Origin: Legionellaceae bacterium
Lineage (GTDB): Bacteria; Pseudomonadota; Gammaproteobacteria; Legionellales; Legionellaceae
Direction: 5' to 3'
DNA length: 64,000 nucleotides
Assembly: GCA_029210085.1 (NCBI GenBank)
Contig: JARGPP010000016.1
Span: forward strand, 25,624-89,623
The translations under genes and the position numbers were made by a program. This document shows, one piece after another, positions 1 through 9,171 of this stretch (position 1 is its first letter; each line of letters opens with the position of its first letter). A model generated the notes under the pieces. It was not told the origin of the DNA. It did not search any database and was given only the letters and a program-made list of their open reading frames with translations.

Positions 1-1878
1 CATCTTAATTTGAAAGTTGAAGACAAACAGACCTTATTAGAAACGCTTGATGTTGGTGTGCGTCTTGATCGTTTAATGGCGCTGATTGAAGGTGAAATTG
101 ATTTACTCCAAGTTGAAAAGCGTGTTCGAAATCGTGTCAAAAGACAAATGGAGAAAAGTCAGCGCGAGTATTATTTGAATGAACAAATTAAGGCCATTCA
201 AAAAGAACTGGGTGAGTTAGGTGAAGAAGGTAGCGAGCTTGATCAATTAGAAAAAGCAATTGAAGATGCAGGCATGCCTAAAGAAGCCAAAGAAAAAGCT
301 CAATCTGAATTTAAAAAGTTAAAATTAATGCCACCGATGTCCGCTGAAGCAACAGTCATCCGAAATTATCTAGATTGGATGTTAGCGGTGCCTTGGAAAA
401 AACGTAATCGGATACGATTTGATATTGATAAAGCTGAAGCGATGCTTGATCAAGATCATTATGGTTTAGATAAAGTCAAAGAAAGAATTCTTGAGTATCT
501 TGCAGTCCAACAACGTGTGAAGCGCTTGAAAGGCCCTATTTTATGTTTGGTTGGGCCGCCTGGTGTGGGTAAAACATCTCTGGGTCAATCGATTGCGAAT
601 GCTACCGGTCGTACGTTTGTGCGTATCGCTTTAGGTGGTGTTCGAGATGAAGCTGAAATCAGAGGGCACCGCCGAACTTATATTGGTTCTATGCCGGGTC
701 GTATTATTCAAAAGCTTGCTAAGGCGGGTGTTAAAAATCCACTGATTATGTTGGATGAAGTGGATAAAATGGCGATGGATTTTCGGGGAGATCCTGCTTC
801 TGCATTATTAGAAGTACTCGATCCTGAACAGAATGATACGTTTGCGGATCATTACTTAGAAGTCACTTATGATTTGAGTGATGTGATGTTTATTGCAACG
901 GCTAATTCTTTAGAAATTCCAGCACCTTTGCTAGATAGAATGGAAGTGATTCGTTTGCCTGGATACACTGATCAAGAAAAAGTGCACATAGCTGAGTATT
1001 ACTTGATAGAAAAGCAGCTAAAATTAAATGGATTAAAATCAGAGGAGCTGAGTTTTTCATCTGAAGCAATACAAGAAATTATTCATTATTATACACGTGA
1101 AGCAGGAGTTCGAAATTTAGAGCGTGAAATATCGAGTATTTGTCGAAAAGTAGTCAAAGAAATTTTAACGCATAAACGTCTTAAAAAAGTAAAACTTTCT
1201 CCAAAGCAAGTTGAAAAATTCTTAGGTGTCAAAAAGTTCCGCTATGGTCTTGCTGAGTCTCGTGATCAGGTCGGGCAAGTTACAGGTCTTGCATGGACAA
1301 GCGTTGGCGGAGAATTGTTGACGATTGAGGCGACCATGATGCCAGGTACGGGTAAAACGCTGCATACAGGACAGTTAGGTGAAGTGATGCAAGAGTCTAT
1401 TCATGCAGCCATGACCGTTGTCAGGAGTCGTGCTAAAGCGCTTCATTTTTCAGATGGTTTTTATGATAAACATGATTTCCATGTGCATGTGCCTGAAGGA
1501 GCGACCCCTAAGGATGGTCCTAGTGCAGGTATTGCGATGTGTACCGCGCTGGTTTCTGTGTTGACCCAAATACCGGTTCGTGCAGATGTTGCAATGACGG
1601 GGGAGATAACGCTGAGGGGACAAGTCTTGCCTATTGGCGGGTTGAAAGAAAAATTATTAGCAGCGCATCGAGGCGGCATTAAGTTTGTACTAATTCCTTG
1701 GGAAAATAAAAAAGATTTAACTGAGATCCCGGAAAATATTTTACAAGAAATAGAGGTTCACCCAGTGAAGACAATTGAGCAGGTGTTAAAGTTTGCGCTT
1801 CAAAGTGATCCGTTTAGTTCGGTTTTGAAAACAAAAAATGCAACAAAGAACATTGAGTCTAAAGAAAGTACAAAATAA
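1..1878 (+). CDS. lon: ATP-dependent protease Lon (3' part; start lies outside the window)
   Basis: ATP-dependent serine protease that degrades misfolded and regulatory proteins in the cytoplasm. The frame is open from base 1; by comparison with E. coli Lon about 160 N-terminal residues are missing. Visible parts: the coiled region ending in [13 protein letters not shown], the AAA+ Walker A GPPGVGKT (553-576), Walker B with LDEVDK, and the C-terminal protease domain with the catalytic Ser in DGPSAG (codon 1522-1524) and the catalytic Lys in GGLKEK (codon 1645-1647). All key residues are intact. It lies just upstream of hupB, the usual gammaproteobacterial order. The tail after the protease domain is Lys/Ser/Thr-rich. 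Confidence 0.98.
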   Translation, partial: HLNLKVEDKQTLLETLDVGVRLDRLMALIEGEIDLLQVEKRVRNRVKRQMEKSQREYYLNEQIKAIQKELGELGEEGSELDQLEKAIEDAGMPKEAKEKAQSEFKKLKLMPPMSAEATVIRNYLDWMLAVPWKKRNRIRFDIDKAEAMLDQDHYGLDKVKERILEYLAVQQRVKRLKGPILCLVGPPGVGKTSLGQSIANATGRTFVRIALGGVRDEAEIRGHRRTYIGSMPGRIIQKLAKAGVKNPLIMLDEVDKMAMDFRGDPASALLEVLDPEQNDTFADHYLEVTYDLSDVMFIATANSLEIPAPLLDRMEVIRLPGYTDQEKVHIAEYYLIEKQLKLNGLKSEELSFSSEAIQEIIHYYTREAGVRNLEREISSICRKVVKEILTHKRLKKVKLSPKQVEKFLGVKKFRYGLAESRDQVGQVTGLAWTSVGGELLTIEATMMPGTGKTLHTGQLGEVMQESIHAAMTVVRSRAKALHFSDGFYDKHDFHVHVPEGATPKDGPSAGIAMCTALVSVLTQIPVRADVAMTGEITLRGQVLPIGGLKEKLLAAHRGGIKFVLIPWENKKDLTEIPENILQEIEVHPVKTIEQVLKFALQSDPFSSVLKTKNATKNIESKESTK

Positions 1879-2033
1879 AAGTAAAATAAAGATTTACAAG
1901 TGGCGCAATAAGCGGTATATTTTTCCTCGTTGTTGCCCAGGAATGGCGGGGCTTCGGAGATGAATATTATTGACGAAGCAGCGGTAGATTTTTTAAAAAA
2001 TTTACTTCGAATTTGAAGGGAAACATAACAAAA

Positions 2034-2038
2034 GGGGA
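2034..2038 (+). promoter_or_regulatory. ribosome binding site of hupB
   Basis: GGGGA lies 5 bases before the hupB ATG. A possible weak promoter further up is TTGACG (1970-1975), 17 bases, TTAAAA (1993-1998). The 165-base gap after lon shows no lon terminator that I can recognise. Confidence 0.5.
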
Positions 2039-2043
2039 AAGCT

Positions 2044-2322
2044 ATGAATAAGAGTGAATTGGTAGATGCAATCTCTCAGCGTTCTGGGGTTACAAAAGCT
2101 GATGCAGCTCGTGTACTCGAGACCTTTACTGAAACTGTTACTGATGTGCTTAAAGCAGGCGATCAGGTTGTATTAACAGGATTCGGTTCGTTTTCAACGG
2201 GTGAACGTTCTGCGCGTACAGGCCGTGATCCACGTACTGGGAAACCGATTCAAATTAGAGCTGCTCGTGTTGCTAAATTTAAAGTAGGTAAGTTGTTAAA
2301 AGAAGCAGTTCAAGACCATTAA
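2044..2322 (+). CDS. hupB: DNA-binding protein HU-beta
   Basis: Small histone-like protein that bends DNA and organises the nucleoid. The 92 residues match the HU/IHF family in length: an N-terminal helical dimerisation part starting MNKSELVDAI, the GFGSF turn near residue 47, and the beta-arm signature with GRDPRTGKP near residues 60-68, whose Pro intercalates into DNA. It follows lon as in many gammaproteobacteria. The stop codon is only 6 bases from the first base of tRNA-Val, so hupB and the two tRNAs may share a transcript ending at the terminator at 2493-2517. Confidence 0.97.
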   Translation: MNKSELVDAISQRSGVTKADAARVLETFTETVTDVLKAGDQVVLTGFGSFSTGERSARTGRDPRTGKPIQIRAARVAKFKVGKLLKEAVQDH

Positions 2323-2328
2323 GTTTTC

Positions 2329-2404
2329 GGGTGCTTAGCTCAGCTGGGAGAGCATCGCCCTTACAAGGCGAGGGTCGCAGGTTCGATCCCTGCAGCACCC
2401 ACCA
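2329..2404 (+). tRNA. tRNA-Val (anticodon TAC)
   Basis: A 76-base cloverleaf: acceptor GGGTGCT pairs with AGCACCC, the anticodon loop is CTTACAA, the T-loop is TTCGATC, and CCA is encoded. It begins 6 bases after the hupB stop codon. Confidence 0.97.
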
Positions 2405-2410
2405 CGAATA

Positions 2411-2487
2411 GGAGTGGTAGTTCAGTTGGTTAGAATACCGGCCTGTCACGCCGGGGGTCGCGGGTTCGAATCCCGTCCACTCCGCCA
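2411..2487 (+). tRNA. tRNA-Asp (anticodon GTC)
   Basis: A 77-base cloverleaf with acceptor GGAGTGG paired to CCACTCC, anticodon loop CTGTCAC, T-loop TTCGAAT and encoded CCA. Six bases separate it from tRNA-Val; a strong terminator follows. Confidence 0.97.
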
Positions 2488-2492
2488 ATATT

Positions 2493-2517
2493 ACGCGCCT
2501 TTAGGCGCGTTTTTTTT
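2493..2517 (+). terminator. rho-independent terminator after tRNA-Asp
   Basis: Perfect 8-bp stem ACGCGCCT/AGGCGCGT with a two-base loop, followed by a run of eight T. It ends the hupB-tRNA transcript 17 bases before ppiD. Confidence 0.93.
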
Positions 2518-2534
2518 AATATGGAAAACCTGAC

Positions 2535-4415
2535 ATGTTGCAGAAATTAAACGAACGTATTCAGGGAGTAATAGCCTGGGTGGTTATAGGCCTAGTTGCT
2601 TTCACATTTACTTTATTTGGTGTGGACTCTTATATTCAGGCGCATCATGCCTCAGCTGTAGAAGCTGAAGTAGATGGGCAGTCAATTTCCAAACATGCTT
2701 TTGAACTTCAATATCGTCGTATGCGTCAAGCGCAAGAAGCATCAGGCATGACTGATGGTGCCGAGAAGGAATTAAAGCGGCAAATTTTAGATGATATGAT
2801 TGCAACACAAGTGAATACGCGTGCTGCACGTCACTATGGATTTGGATTAGATGCAGCTCAGGCGAATGCGGCTATTTTTCAAATTCCACAGTTTCAACAA
2901 GATGGGCATTTTTCTCCTGATCGCTATCAACAAACATTGAGTAATGCTTTATTTACAGCACAGTCTTTTCAGGAAGAAGTGCGGCAAGGTATGTTGTTAA
3001 ATCAGCAGCGTTTTGCTTTTATGGGAACAGCATTTGCTTTGCCTGAAGAAATAGAGAAATTTGTGAAATTATACGGACAGTCCCGTGATTATCGCTATGT
3101 TCGTATTCCTTCCACTGCATTTTTTGATGCTGCCCAAGTATCTGAAGATGAAGTTAAAACATATTATGAGCAGCATCCCGATGAGTTTTTGTCACCAGAA
3201 GCTGTGCAACTGGATGTCGTTAAACTTTCAATGTCAGTTATTCGTGAAGGATTTAAACCAACGGATATTGCTTTAAAAACCTATTATGAGAATAACCAAA
3301 ATAATTATATGGCTCCTGCAAAATGGTCTGTACGACACGTTTTATTTAACACGGCAGAAGATGCCTCAAAAGCAGAGCTGGAGGCAGTTAGCGCACGTGC
3401 AGAAGCTTTTTATAATAAAGTACAAGCTTCTCCAGCTGAATTTGAAGCACGTGGAAAGGAGGCTGTATCGCTTGAGAAGCCAGGCACAACTGTTGCTGGT
3501 GTATTACCGTGGATTGTTGCAGGGGAGTCAGAGTTAGATTCGGAACTGATTCATTTAACGCATAAGGGTGAATTATTAGGTCCCATCAAAACAGATTCAG
3601 GGTATGAGCTATTTCAGTTAATTGCCTATGAGCCTGCAAAAGTGAGACCTTTTGCAGAAGTTAAGACAGAAGTGCAAGAGCATTGGTTAGCTTTACATGC
3701 ACAAACAGAATATTCACGGCTTTTGGAAGAGCTGACTGATCAGAGTTATCAAACGCCAGATTCGCTGACACTGGTTTCAGAAACATTAAGTTTGCCACTA
3801 GAACAAACAGAGCGTTTTTCACGTGATGGAGGACATGACGCACTCACTCAGTCGCCAGAAGTGATTAAGGCTGCATTTAGTCATGATGTATTAGAGCTGG
3901 GTAATAACAGTGCCCCTATCCAGTTCGATGAAGATACTGTGGTTGTTATTCGTGTGCGAGAACATCTTAAAGCAAAACAAAAGCCATTGAGCCAAGTCGC
4001 ATCAGCAATCAAAAACCATTTACGCCATAAGAAAGCACAAGTAAAGGCTGCACATATGGGCGAAACGTTATTACATACGAAGGGCAGCGCACAAGACAAT
4101 GCACCCTTTTTAATGCGCCACTTGGCCTGGCAGACAGTAACACAAGCAACGCGTGAATCGAGTTTGGCCCCCACAGAAGTCAACCACTTAGCATTTACTT
4201 TATCGGATGCAAAAAAACGTGCAGGATTGTCACTCGAGGGTGATTCAGGCTATGTTGTGGTTGAGTTAACGAAAGTGGTTGATGGAAAAATGAGCTCACT
4301 TGATCCTGAGCAGATTGCAAGTATCTCGCAGCAGATAGGCTCTAACTACGGTGCTATTGATTATGATTTGTATGTGAATCAATTACTTGACAAAGCTAAA
4401 ATTGTGAAGCATTAA
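2535..4415 (+). CDS. ppiD: periplasmic folding chaperone PpiD (SurA/parvulin family)
   Basis: Inner-membrane-anchored periplasmic chaperone that meets proteins leaving the Sec translocon. The 626 residues match the usual length of about 620. One N-terminal membrane helix (about 12-34, in GVIAWVVIGLVAFTFTLFGV) is followed by a SurA-like N-domain and a parvulin-like region (about 265-360, with WSVRHVLF). Its place after hupB and the tRNAs is the common lon-hupB-ppiD arrangement. The ATG at 2535 has no clear ribosome binding site. Parvulin activity cannot be judged by eye; many PpiD proteins are inactive isomerases. Confidence 0.93.
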   Translation: MLQKLNERIQGVIAWVVIGLVAFTFTLFGVDSYIQAHHASAVEAEVDGQSISKHAFELQYRRMRQAQEASGMTDGAEKELKRQILDDMIATQVNTRAARHYGFGLDAAQANAAIFQIPQFQQDGHFSPDRYQQTLSNALFTAQSFQEEVRQGMLLNQQRFAFMGTAFALPEEIEKFVKLYGQSRDYRYVRIPSTAFFDAAQVSEDEVKTYYEQHPDEFLSPEAVQLDVVKLSMSVIREGFKPTDIALKTYYENNQNNYMAPAKWSVRHVLFNTAEDASKAELEAVSARAEAFYNKVQASPAEFEARGKEAVSLEKPGTTVAGVLPWIVAGESELDSELIHLTHKGELLGPIKTDSGYELFQLIAYEPAKVRPFAEVKTEVQEHWLALHAQTEYSRLLEELTDQSYQTPDSLTLVSETLSLPLEQTERFSRDGGHDALTQSPEVIKAAFSHDVLELGNNSAPIQFDEDTVVVIRVREHLKAKQKPLSQVASAIKNHLRHKKAQVKAAHMGETLLHTKGSAQDNAPFLMRHLAWQTVTQATRESSLAPTEVNHLAFTLSDAKKRAGLSLEGDSGYVVVELTKVVDGKMSSLDPEQIASISQQIGSNYGAIDYDLYVNQLLDKAKIVKH

Positions 4416-4461
4416 GTGATTCGATACCGAGAAGTCATGTTCCGCTATAGAAATTAATAAT

Positions 4462-4490
4462 TTGAACTTTATGACTTAATTTGATACAAT
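4462..4490 (+). promoter_or_regulatory. sigma70-type promoter of the split gene at 4533
   Basis: TTGAAC (4462-4467), spacer of 17, TACAAT (4485-4490). GGAG (4521-4524) then lies 8 bases before the ATG at 4533. It is a near-consensus promoter for a single orphan gene. Confidence 0.75.
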
Positions 4491-4532
4491 TAGCTCCTTT
4501 TTTTATTTTTTCTAGATTTTGGAGCTAATATT

Positions 4533-5495
4533 ATGCCAGAAAATAAAACGTCATCTTTTCGAATGAAAAGGGAGCTTGTTCATATTAATCAAGCGTTTTT
4601 TTCGAGTCCTAGATATACACATCCCTTGAATTATGAGTCGAAACCACTTGCTTTATTGAAGCCGAAAATTCAGGCTCAAGGATCAGGGAAAGAAGGGAAT
4701 ACTTCAGCAAAAATAAACGTATCTTATTAGTATTCACCGGATGAAATATTGCTAATAGCCATATGGAATCAATGTGAAATTCTTTTGAGTCATCATGAAG
4801 GCACACCATTTTCCACTGAAGAGACCCATGAGTTTTATACTAATTTGGGTCTTTTCAAGGCTCATCCTCTGACTCCAGAGCATGATGGTATTTTTTTTAT
4901 CGGTGATGACTATATGTATTTGGTGGCCGTATGTTGGTGTCGATGGTTAGATTCTTTATCCGAAGAAGTGAGAAAAGAACTTAATTTAGCAACTTTACGT
5001 GAGACGTTACACACTCAAATATCACGATATACCCCTAATAAACGAGAGTTTCCATTACTTTTTAAAGATGAAGTCAGTATGGAAGAGGTTGTTGCTGATT
5101 TAGAATATCGTTTTAAAAAAATATATCATGATCATAAGGAGAGAGTAGATAACATTTCTGATAATCAATTACGCGTGTATACAGCCTTACGTTGTTTAGG
5201 TTATCTCTTAGCACTGAGTTTACTTGTTACAGCATGTAGCGTTATGGCTCCTGGTGTTGGATTAGTCATCCTCTTTATTTTTCTTTCGCCTGCTGTTGCT
5301 GTCGGCGCTCACTTAGGTACGAGGGTAAATGCTACTATTTCGCAGCAAAGCGTTCAAGAAAATAATATGAAATATCATGAATCACAGTCAGCAATAGCCA
5401 AAGAATTTCCAGATTGGGAGCCTAGAACAACAGATGAATTGATTGCTGAATGTGAAAAACCGCAAGAAAGGGAGCTGATGTGCTACCTGCAGTAA
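4533..5495 (+). pseudogene. unknown two-helix membrane protein, interrupted by an in-frame TAG
   Basis: A good promoter and ribosome binding site precede ATG 4533, but the frame stops at TAG 4728-4730 after 65 codons. The same frame then stays open to 5495. The second half has only a weak TTG (4749) and no ribosome binding site, so I read the region as one gene of about 320 codons broken by a nonsense mutation. The alternatives are amber readthrough, two genes, or a sequencing error. The C-terminal half is soluble, then has two hydrophobic helices (about 5189-5325) and a charged tail. I do not recognise the family. It sits between ppiD and fabI with another orphan membrane protein; effector-like, but without direct proof. 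Confidence 0.6.
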
Positions 5496-5630
5496 TTGAA
5501 GCGTGAGATGTCATGAAATAAAAGAATGCGTGTGTGAGTGAGAGCTCATACATTTAACTTGATTTACTTTGAATGTTCCATAAACATCAAGTAGAGAATG
5601 AATTAAACACACCCCAATTATGCTCTTTAT

Positions 5631-5659
5631 TTGATCAAATTATGTTTTTTTGATATACT
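5631..5659 (+). promoter_or_regulatory. sigma70-type promoter of the gene at 5699
   Basis: TTGATC (5631-5636), spacer of 17, TATACT (5654-5659). GGAG at 5686-5689 is 9 bases before ATG 5699. The rest of 5496-5630 shows nothing I recognise. Confidence 0.75.
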
Positions 5660-5698
5660 TTCTTCAGTTTTTAAATTGATGATATGGAGTATATGCTG

Positions 5699-6931
5699 AT
5701 GCCAAAAGTACATGATAATGATAGCATCTACCGGTTAGTAGCTGATTTGGTTGAGTGCATGGATGAACTTAAAGATGAGACACTAGGCTGGAGAAATGAA
5801 GAATATCTTCTGTATCGTTTAGGCGTAGCACTCCAAAATAAGAGTTTAGGCAAAGATCTTCAACAGTTGGGGGGCATTGGCTCTTCGAGGATGAATGATT
5901 TATTACGCGGATTTGTTGGATCACTGAAAAAAGCAGAACCTGTGTCTGAAATACATGCTGAACCTGTCTTTGCTGTAGGTGTTCCTGTCGAAGATAGTCG
6001 ACTATCACGGCGTAGTGGCTATCCTTATGAAAGCGCGGATATACATTGTCATCGGTGTCGCCATGCTTGTTGCCGTTGCTCCGGATCAACAGATTCATTC
6101 TGGTTTTGGATGTACTTGTTTAATTCAGGTGGAACCCAGCATCATCATCATTATCATGACAATGCTAAAAAAGAAAGTACAAGTGAAATGATATTCGGTA
6201 TTATTATTTTTATCACGGTGGTGATGACGATTTTATCTGCTGTGATTGCAGCTATTTATTTGTTTGGCCAAATGGCTGATATTATTGAACGGCTGATGCA
6301 CAATGAAGGCAGTGGGTATGCGCTGTTTTCATTGAGTGTCTTGGGTCTCAGTGCTGCAGGGTCTTTTCTAGGTGCCGCAGCTGTTTTACCCCTTATTTTA
6401 CTTGCTGCAGGAGCAAGCAATCCTGTCGGATGGAGTATTTTTGGTGTTGTTTGTTTAGGGGCAGTTTTTACTTCCCTGTCACATGCTTTATTATCTAATT
6501 TGCCAACGATGCTTGCCGATGAAAGCTTTAAAGCAACATTTGCGAGTGATGGTTTTGTTGCTAAAGATTTTGGACGTGTCCAACTTACTGAAGCAGAGGA
6601 AAAACATTTACGAGAGAATACGCAACTTGATCCGATGAAAGTGAATATTGCAATTGCATTATTAAGGCATGAGATGGGAGCGGGAGCAGTTCCCAGTAAA
6701 TATGGTAATCATGCTTTGTTTAGTCAGTCTTGTCGAACACAAGAACAGCAGCAGCATTTAGAAAGTATTCGTGCATTAAGAGCAGGCGATATTATGGATA
6801 GACCTGAGTTCAAGTCTAATGAAATTAAAGTGGGGAATATGATAGTTAAGCTCACTCAATCGACAGGCTCTGCCGCACCACCGCTTAGCTATGAGGAGTA
6901 TGTTCAACAATCATCACGGCACTATGTATAA
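5699..6931 (+). CDS. unknown membrane protein with a Cys/His cluster
   Basis: About 410 residues, family not recognised. I chose ATG 5699 over the upstream in-frame ATGs (5684, 5693) because GGAG at 5686-5689 fits only this start. Residues 1-100 are soluble and helical. Residues 116-127 form a dense Cys/His cluster (HCHRCRHACCRC), followed by an aromatic patch and a His-rich stretch at 148-153, which could bind metal. Hydrophobic segments lie at about 165-190 and 206-265, then a soluble tail with a helical region rich in Glu and Gln. It has its own promoter and ends convergently with fabI. It could be a secreted effector or an integral membrane protein with a metal-binding loop. Confidence 0.7.
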   Translation: MPKVHDNDSIYRLVADLVECMDELKDETLGWRNEEYLLYRLGVALQNKSLGKDLQQLGGIGSSRMNDLLRGFVGSLKKAEPVSEIHAEPVFAVGVPVEDSRLSRRSGYPYESADIHCHRCRHACCRCSGSTDSFWFWMYLFNSGGTQHHHHYHDNAKKESTSEMIFGIIIFITVVMTILSAVIAAIYLFGQMADIIERLMHNEGSGYALFSLSVLGLSAAGSFLGAAAVLPLILLAAGASNPVGWSIFGVVCLGAVFTSLSHALLSNLPTMLADESFKATFASDGFVAKDFGRVQLTEAEEKHLRENTQLDPMKVNIAIALLRHEMGAGAVPSKYGNHALFSQSCRTQEQQQHLESIRALRAGDIMDRPEFKSNEIKVGNMIVKLTQSTGSAAPPLSYEEYVQQSSRHYV

Positions 6932-6937
6932 TAGTAT

Positions 6938-6958
6938 GGCTGTAGCAAAGCCTTTTTT
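6938..6958 (+). terminator. weak terminator between the 5699 gene and fabI
   Basis: GGCT/AGCC stem with a 7-base loop followed by TTTTTT. The stem is short, so this is a tentative call for the end of the plus-strand gene. Confidence 0.35.
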
Positions 6959-6964
6959 AAGCGT

Positions 6965-7756
6965 TTAAATGTCGTTCAGATTACAGCCAGATACAGCATG
7001 ATAACCAGCATCTACATGCATGATTTCACCGGTAATGCCTGAAGCCATACTTGAGCATAAGAAGGCTGCAGCATTGCCCACTTCATCTGCTGTGATATTA
7101 CGTTGCAAGGGAGCAACACCTGCGTAAGCATTTTGTATTTTACGAAAGTCTTTAATACCAGCTGCAGCCAATGTTTTAATAGGGCCTGCCGAGATAGCAT
7201 TTGCACGTAAACCACGAGAGCCCAGGCTTGCCGCAAGGTAACGAACGGTTGCTTCTAGGCTGGCTTTAGCAACACCCATGACGTTGTAGTTAGGAACGGC
7301 TTTTTCTGCACCAAAGTAGCTCAAAGTTAAGACAGAGCCACCTGTATTTTCCATCATAGGAAGTACAGCTTTGGTTAAGGCAATTAAACTATATACACTG
7401 ATATCATGCGCGATTTGAAAGCCTTCACGATTAGCGTTGTCGGTAAAGTCACCGCCAATTTGGTCTGCAGGAGCAAAAGCCACTGAATGTACCAGTGTGT
7501 CTAAGCTATCCCAGTGCTTACCGAGTTCGGTCACGGTATGAGCAATGGCATCGTCATGTGCAACGTCACAAGGAAACGTCAAGTCCGACTCAAATTCCGC
7601 AGCCATTTTTTGTACACGTGATTGCAGTTTTTCATTTTGATAAGTAAAAGCAAGCGATGCACCTTGAGCATGGAATGCCTTGGCAATGCCGTAAGCAATC
7701 GAGCGGTTACTTGCGAGTCCGACTATGAGTGCTTTTTTCCCACTTAAAATGCCCAC
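6965..7756 (-). CDS. fabI: enoyl-[acyl-carrier-protein] reductase FabI
   Basis: NADH-dependent last step of each fatty acid elongation cycle, in the cytoplasm. The 263 residues fit the short-chain dehydrogenase FabI type: N-terminal cofactor-binding [13 protein letters not shown], Tyr147, and the catalytic Tyr157-(X)6-Lys164 in YNVMGVAK. The start is GTG 7756, preceded by AAGGAG at good spacing. It follows udk by 51 bases on the same strand, so the two may be co-transcribed. FabI is the target of triclosan and related inhibitors in other bacteria. Confidence 0.96.
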   Translation of the reverse strand: MGILSGKKALIVGLASNRSIAYGIAKAFHAQGASLAFTYQNEKLQSRVQKMAAEFESDLTFPCDVAHDDAIAHTVTELGKHWDSLDTLVHSVAFAPADQIGGDFTDNANREGFQIAHDISVYSLIALTKAVLPMMENTGGSVLTLSYFGAEKAVPNYNVMGVAKASLEATVRYLAASLGSRGLRANAISAGPIKTLAAAGIKDFRKIQNAYAGVAPLQRNITADEVGNAAAFLCSSMASGITGEIMHVDAGYHAVSGCNLNDI

Positions 7757-7807
7757 AAACTTCTCCTTAATCTGAAATGGTTTGAATGTATTGAACTAAT
7801 TTTTAAT

Positions 7808-8437
7808 CTAAGGTGTACTGGATAGTAATTCTCGAATTTTAGCTTGAATCGTATCAATCGCAATATGATTCTCACCGCCGCGAGGTACAATTAAGTCAGC
7901 GTGTCGGCTGGAGGGTTCTATGAATTGTAAATACATAGGGCGTACTGTGGTTTCATATTGATGCAATACTGATTCAACAGAGCGGTGGCGTTCAACCACG
8001 TCACGCTTGAGTCGTCGAATTAAACATACATCAAGTGGCGCGGACATAAAAATGCGTATATCCATGAGTTCGCGTAGTGTTTCTTCGCTAAAAAGCAAAA
8101 TGCCTTCAACGATAATAATAGAGTGTCCGCCCACTTGCCGTGTTTCGGGTAATCGTACATGTTTTGAATGAGAATAAATTGGAATTTGAACAGATTTACC
8201 ATTTTGTAGTTGTTTTATATGCTCGGCTAACAAAGCATGATCAAATGCATCGGGATGGTCATAATTAATCTTTTCACGGGACTCAAAAGGCAAGTGACTG
8301 TTATCTTTGTAATAAGAATCTTCAGATATAATAACAACCTGGTCGGAACCAAGACCATTTACGATGGTATTTGCGAGTAAGCTTTTGCCCGAAGCAGAAG
8401 GGCCTGCGATGCCTAAAATAATAGTTTGTTTGGTCAT
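7808..8437 (-). CDS. udk: uridine kinase
   Basis: Phosphorylates uridine and cytidine to UMP and CMP in pyrimidine salvage. The 209 residues equal the family norm. The P-loop GPSASGKS is at residues 12-19, then SEDSYYKD and NYDHPDAFD, the substrate-binding region, and IVEGILLF (Walker B). It lies upstream of fabI on the same strand. The ATG at 8437 is the only sensible start. Confidence 0.95.
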   Translation of the reverse strand: MTKQTIILGIAGPSASGKSLLANTIVNGLGSDQVVIISEDSYYKDNSHLPFESREKINYDHPDAFDHALLAEHIKQLQNGKSVQIPIYSHSKHVRLPETRQVGGHSIIIVEGILLFSEETLRELMDIRIFMSAPLDVCLIRRLKRDVVERHRSVESVLHQYETTVRPMYLQFIEPSSRHADLIVPRGGENHIAIDTIQAKIRELLSSTP

Positions 8438-8522
8438 GGACTTGACTTCATTTTATCTAAAAAAATTTGACCAGATAGTACGAGGTTTTCACCACAAAAA
8501 CAAGCGTTTTGCTTTAAAATAA

Positions 8523-8551
8523 TTGATTTATTAAGAGGCACGATGTTTAAT
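8523..8551 (+). promoter_or_regulatory. possible promoter of the gene at 8580
   Basis: TTGATT (8523-8528), spacer of 17, TTTAAT (8546-8551). GGAAGG (8568-8573) is 6 bases before ATG 8580. Confidence 0.45.
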
Positions 8552-8579
8552 GTTGATCTAATTATATGGAAGGTTTTTT

Positions 8580-9110
8580 ATGGGCATAACAAGTGATAGT
8601 TTCTTAGAACGAACACATCAGCGTTTTTCGGAAAAGTGGGATATACGTGCTGAGCATGCAAATCGAGCGTATCATTTTTTTTCGACGCCGAGTCAACCAT
8701 TAGATAAAACAGCATCATGGTTTAATCCGTTGCAGCGCGCACGTTTCGAATCATTCAAATCAGGTGAAGTACTTGAGGATCTTAAAAGTCTTATTTTTAA
8801 ACCGATTATTTTTTTTGGACTGCGGTTATTGGAAACGGTTCATTTTTTCTATTACTTAGCTTCATTTCTTGTGTATGCAATCACGGGTTTGCCAACAAAA
8901 GCGGTTGATGCTGGGTTTGATGCACTTGAGGCGTTGGTTGCAGCACCTATTTTGGAAGCTTATACCTTTTTAGAAGTGATACTCCAAATCGGTTCGTTTG
9001 CAATACGTTCTGCATTAAGCTTGTCGGCACTTTGGGGTTCAGACACGATGAATGCAGATAATCAGGCTTATCAAATGGATCAAACAGCAGAGGCAATGCC
9101 TGGCTTATAA
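8580..9110 (+). CDS. unknown membrane protein, tandem paralog A
   Basis: 176 residues, family not recognised. Residues 1-45 are soluble; from about residue 70 come several hydrophobic helices (LIFKPIIFFGL and LEVILQIGSF regions), then a short acidic tail. It is clearly paralogous to the next gene: both have a WF-P-R--F--F motif near residues 47-60, the LIFKP/LILKP segment, an ALEAL/AEALI helix, and the LEVILQIGS/VETLLQVGS helix. The pair is a tandem duplication, since diverged. It could be a small secreted membrane effector or an inner-membrane protein; no function is inferred. Confidence 0.75.
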   Translation: MGITSDSFLERTHQRFSEKWDIRAEHANRAYHFFSTPSQPLDKTASWFNPLQRARFESFKSGEVLEDLKSLIFKPIIFFGLRLLETVHFFYYLASFLVYAITGLPTKAVDAGFDALEALVAAPILEAYTFLEVILQIGSFAIRSALSLSALWGSDTMNADNQAYQMDQTAEAMPGL

Positions 9111-9139
9111 TTGCATTTTTAAAATACTTAGTGTACAAT
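9111..9139 (+). promoter_or_regulatory. sigma70-type promoter of the gene at 9172
   Basis: TTGCAT (9111-9116), spacer of 17, TACAAT (9134-9139), directly after the stop codon of the upstream paralog. The two copies are therefore separately transcribed. Confidence 0.72.
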
Positions 9140-9171
9140 AATTTCTTATTTTTATGTCGGGAGTTGATGTT

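Noticed and set aside
2279..2488. Minus-strand frame across tRNA-Val and tRNA-Asp
   Set aside because: It is the antisense of two tRNA genes, a well-known source of false proteins with GFEPA and GSNLRP-like strings.
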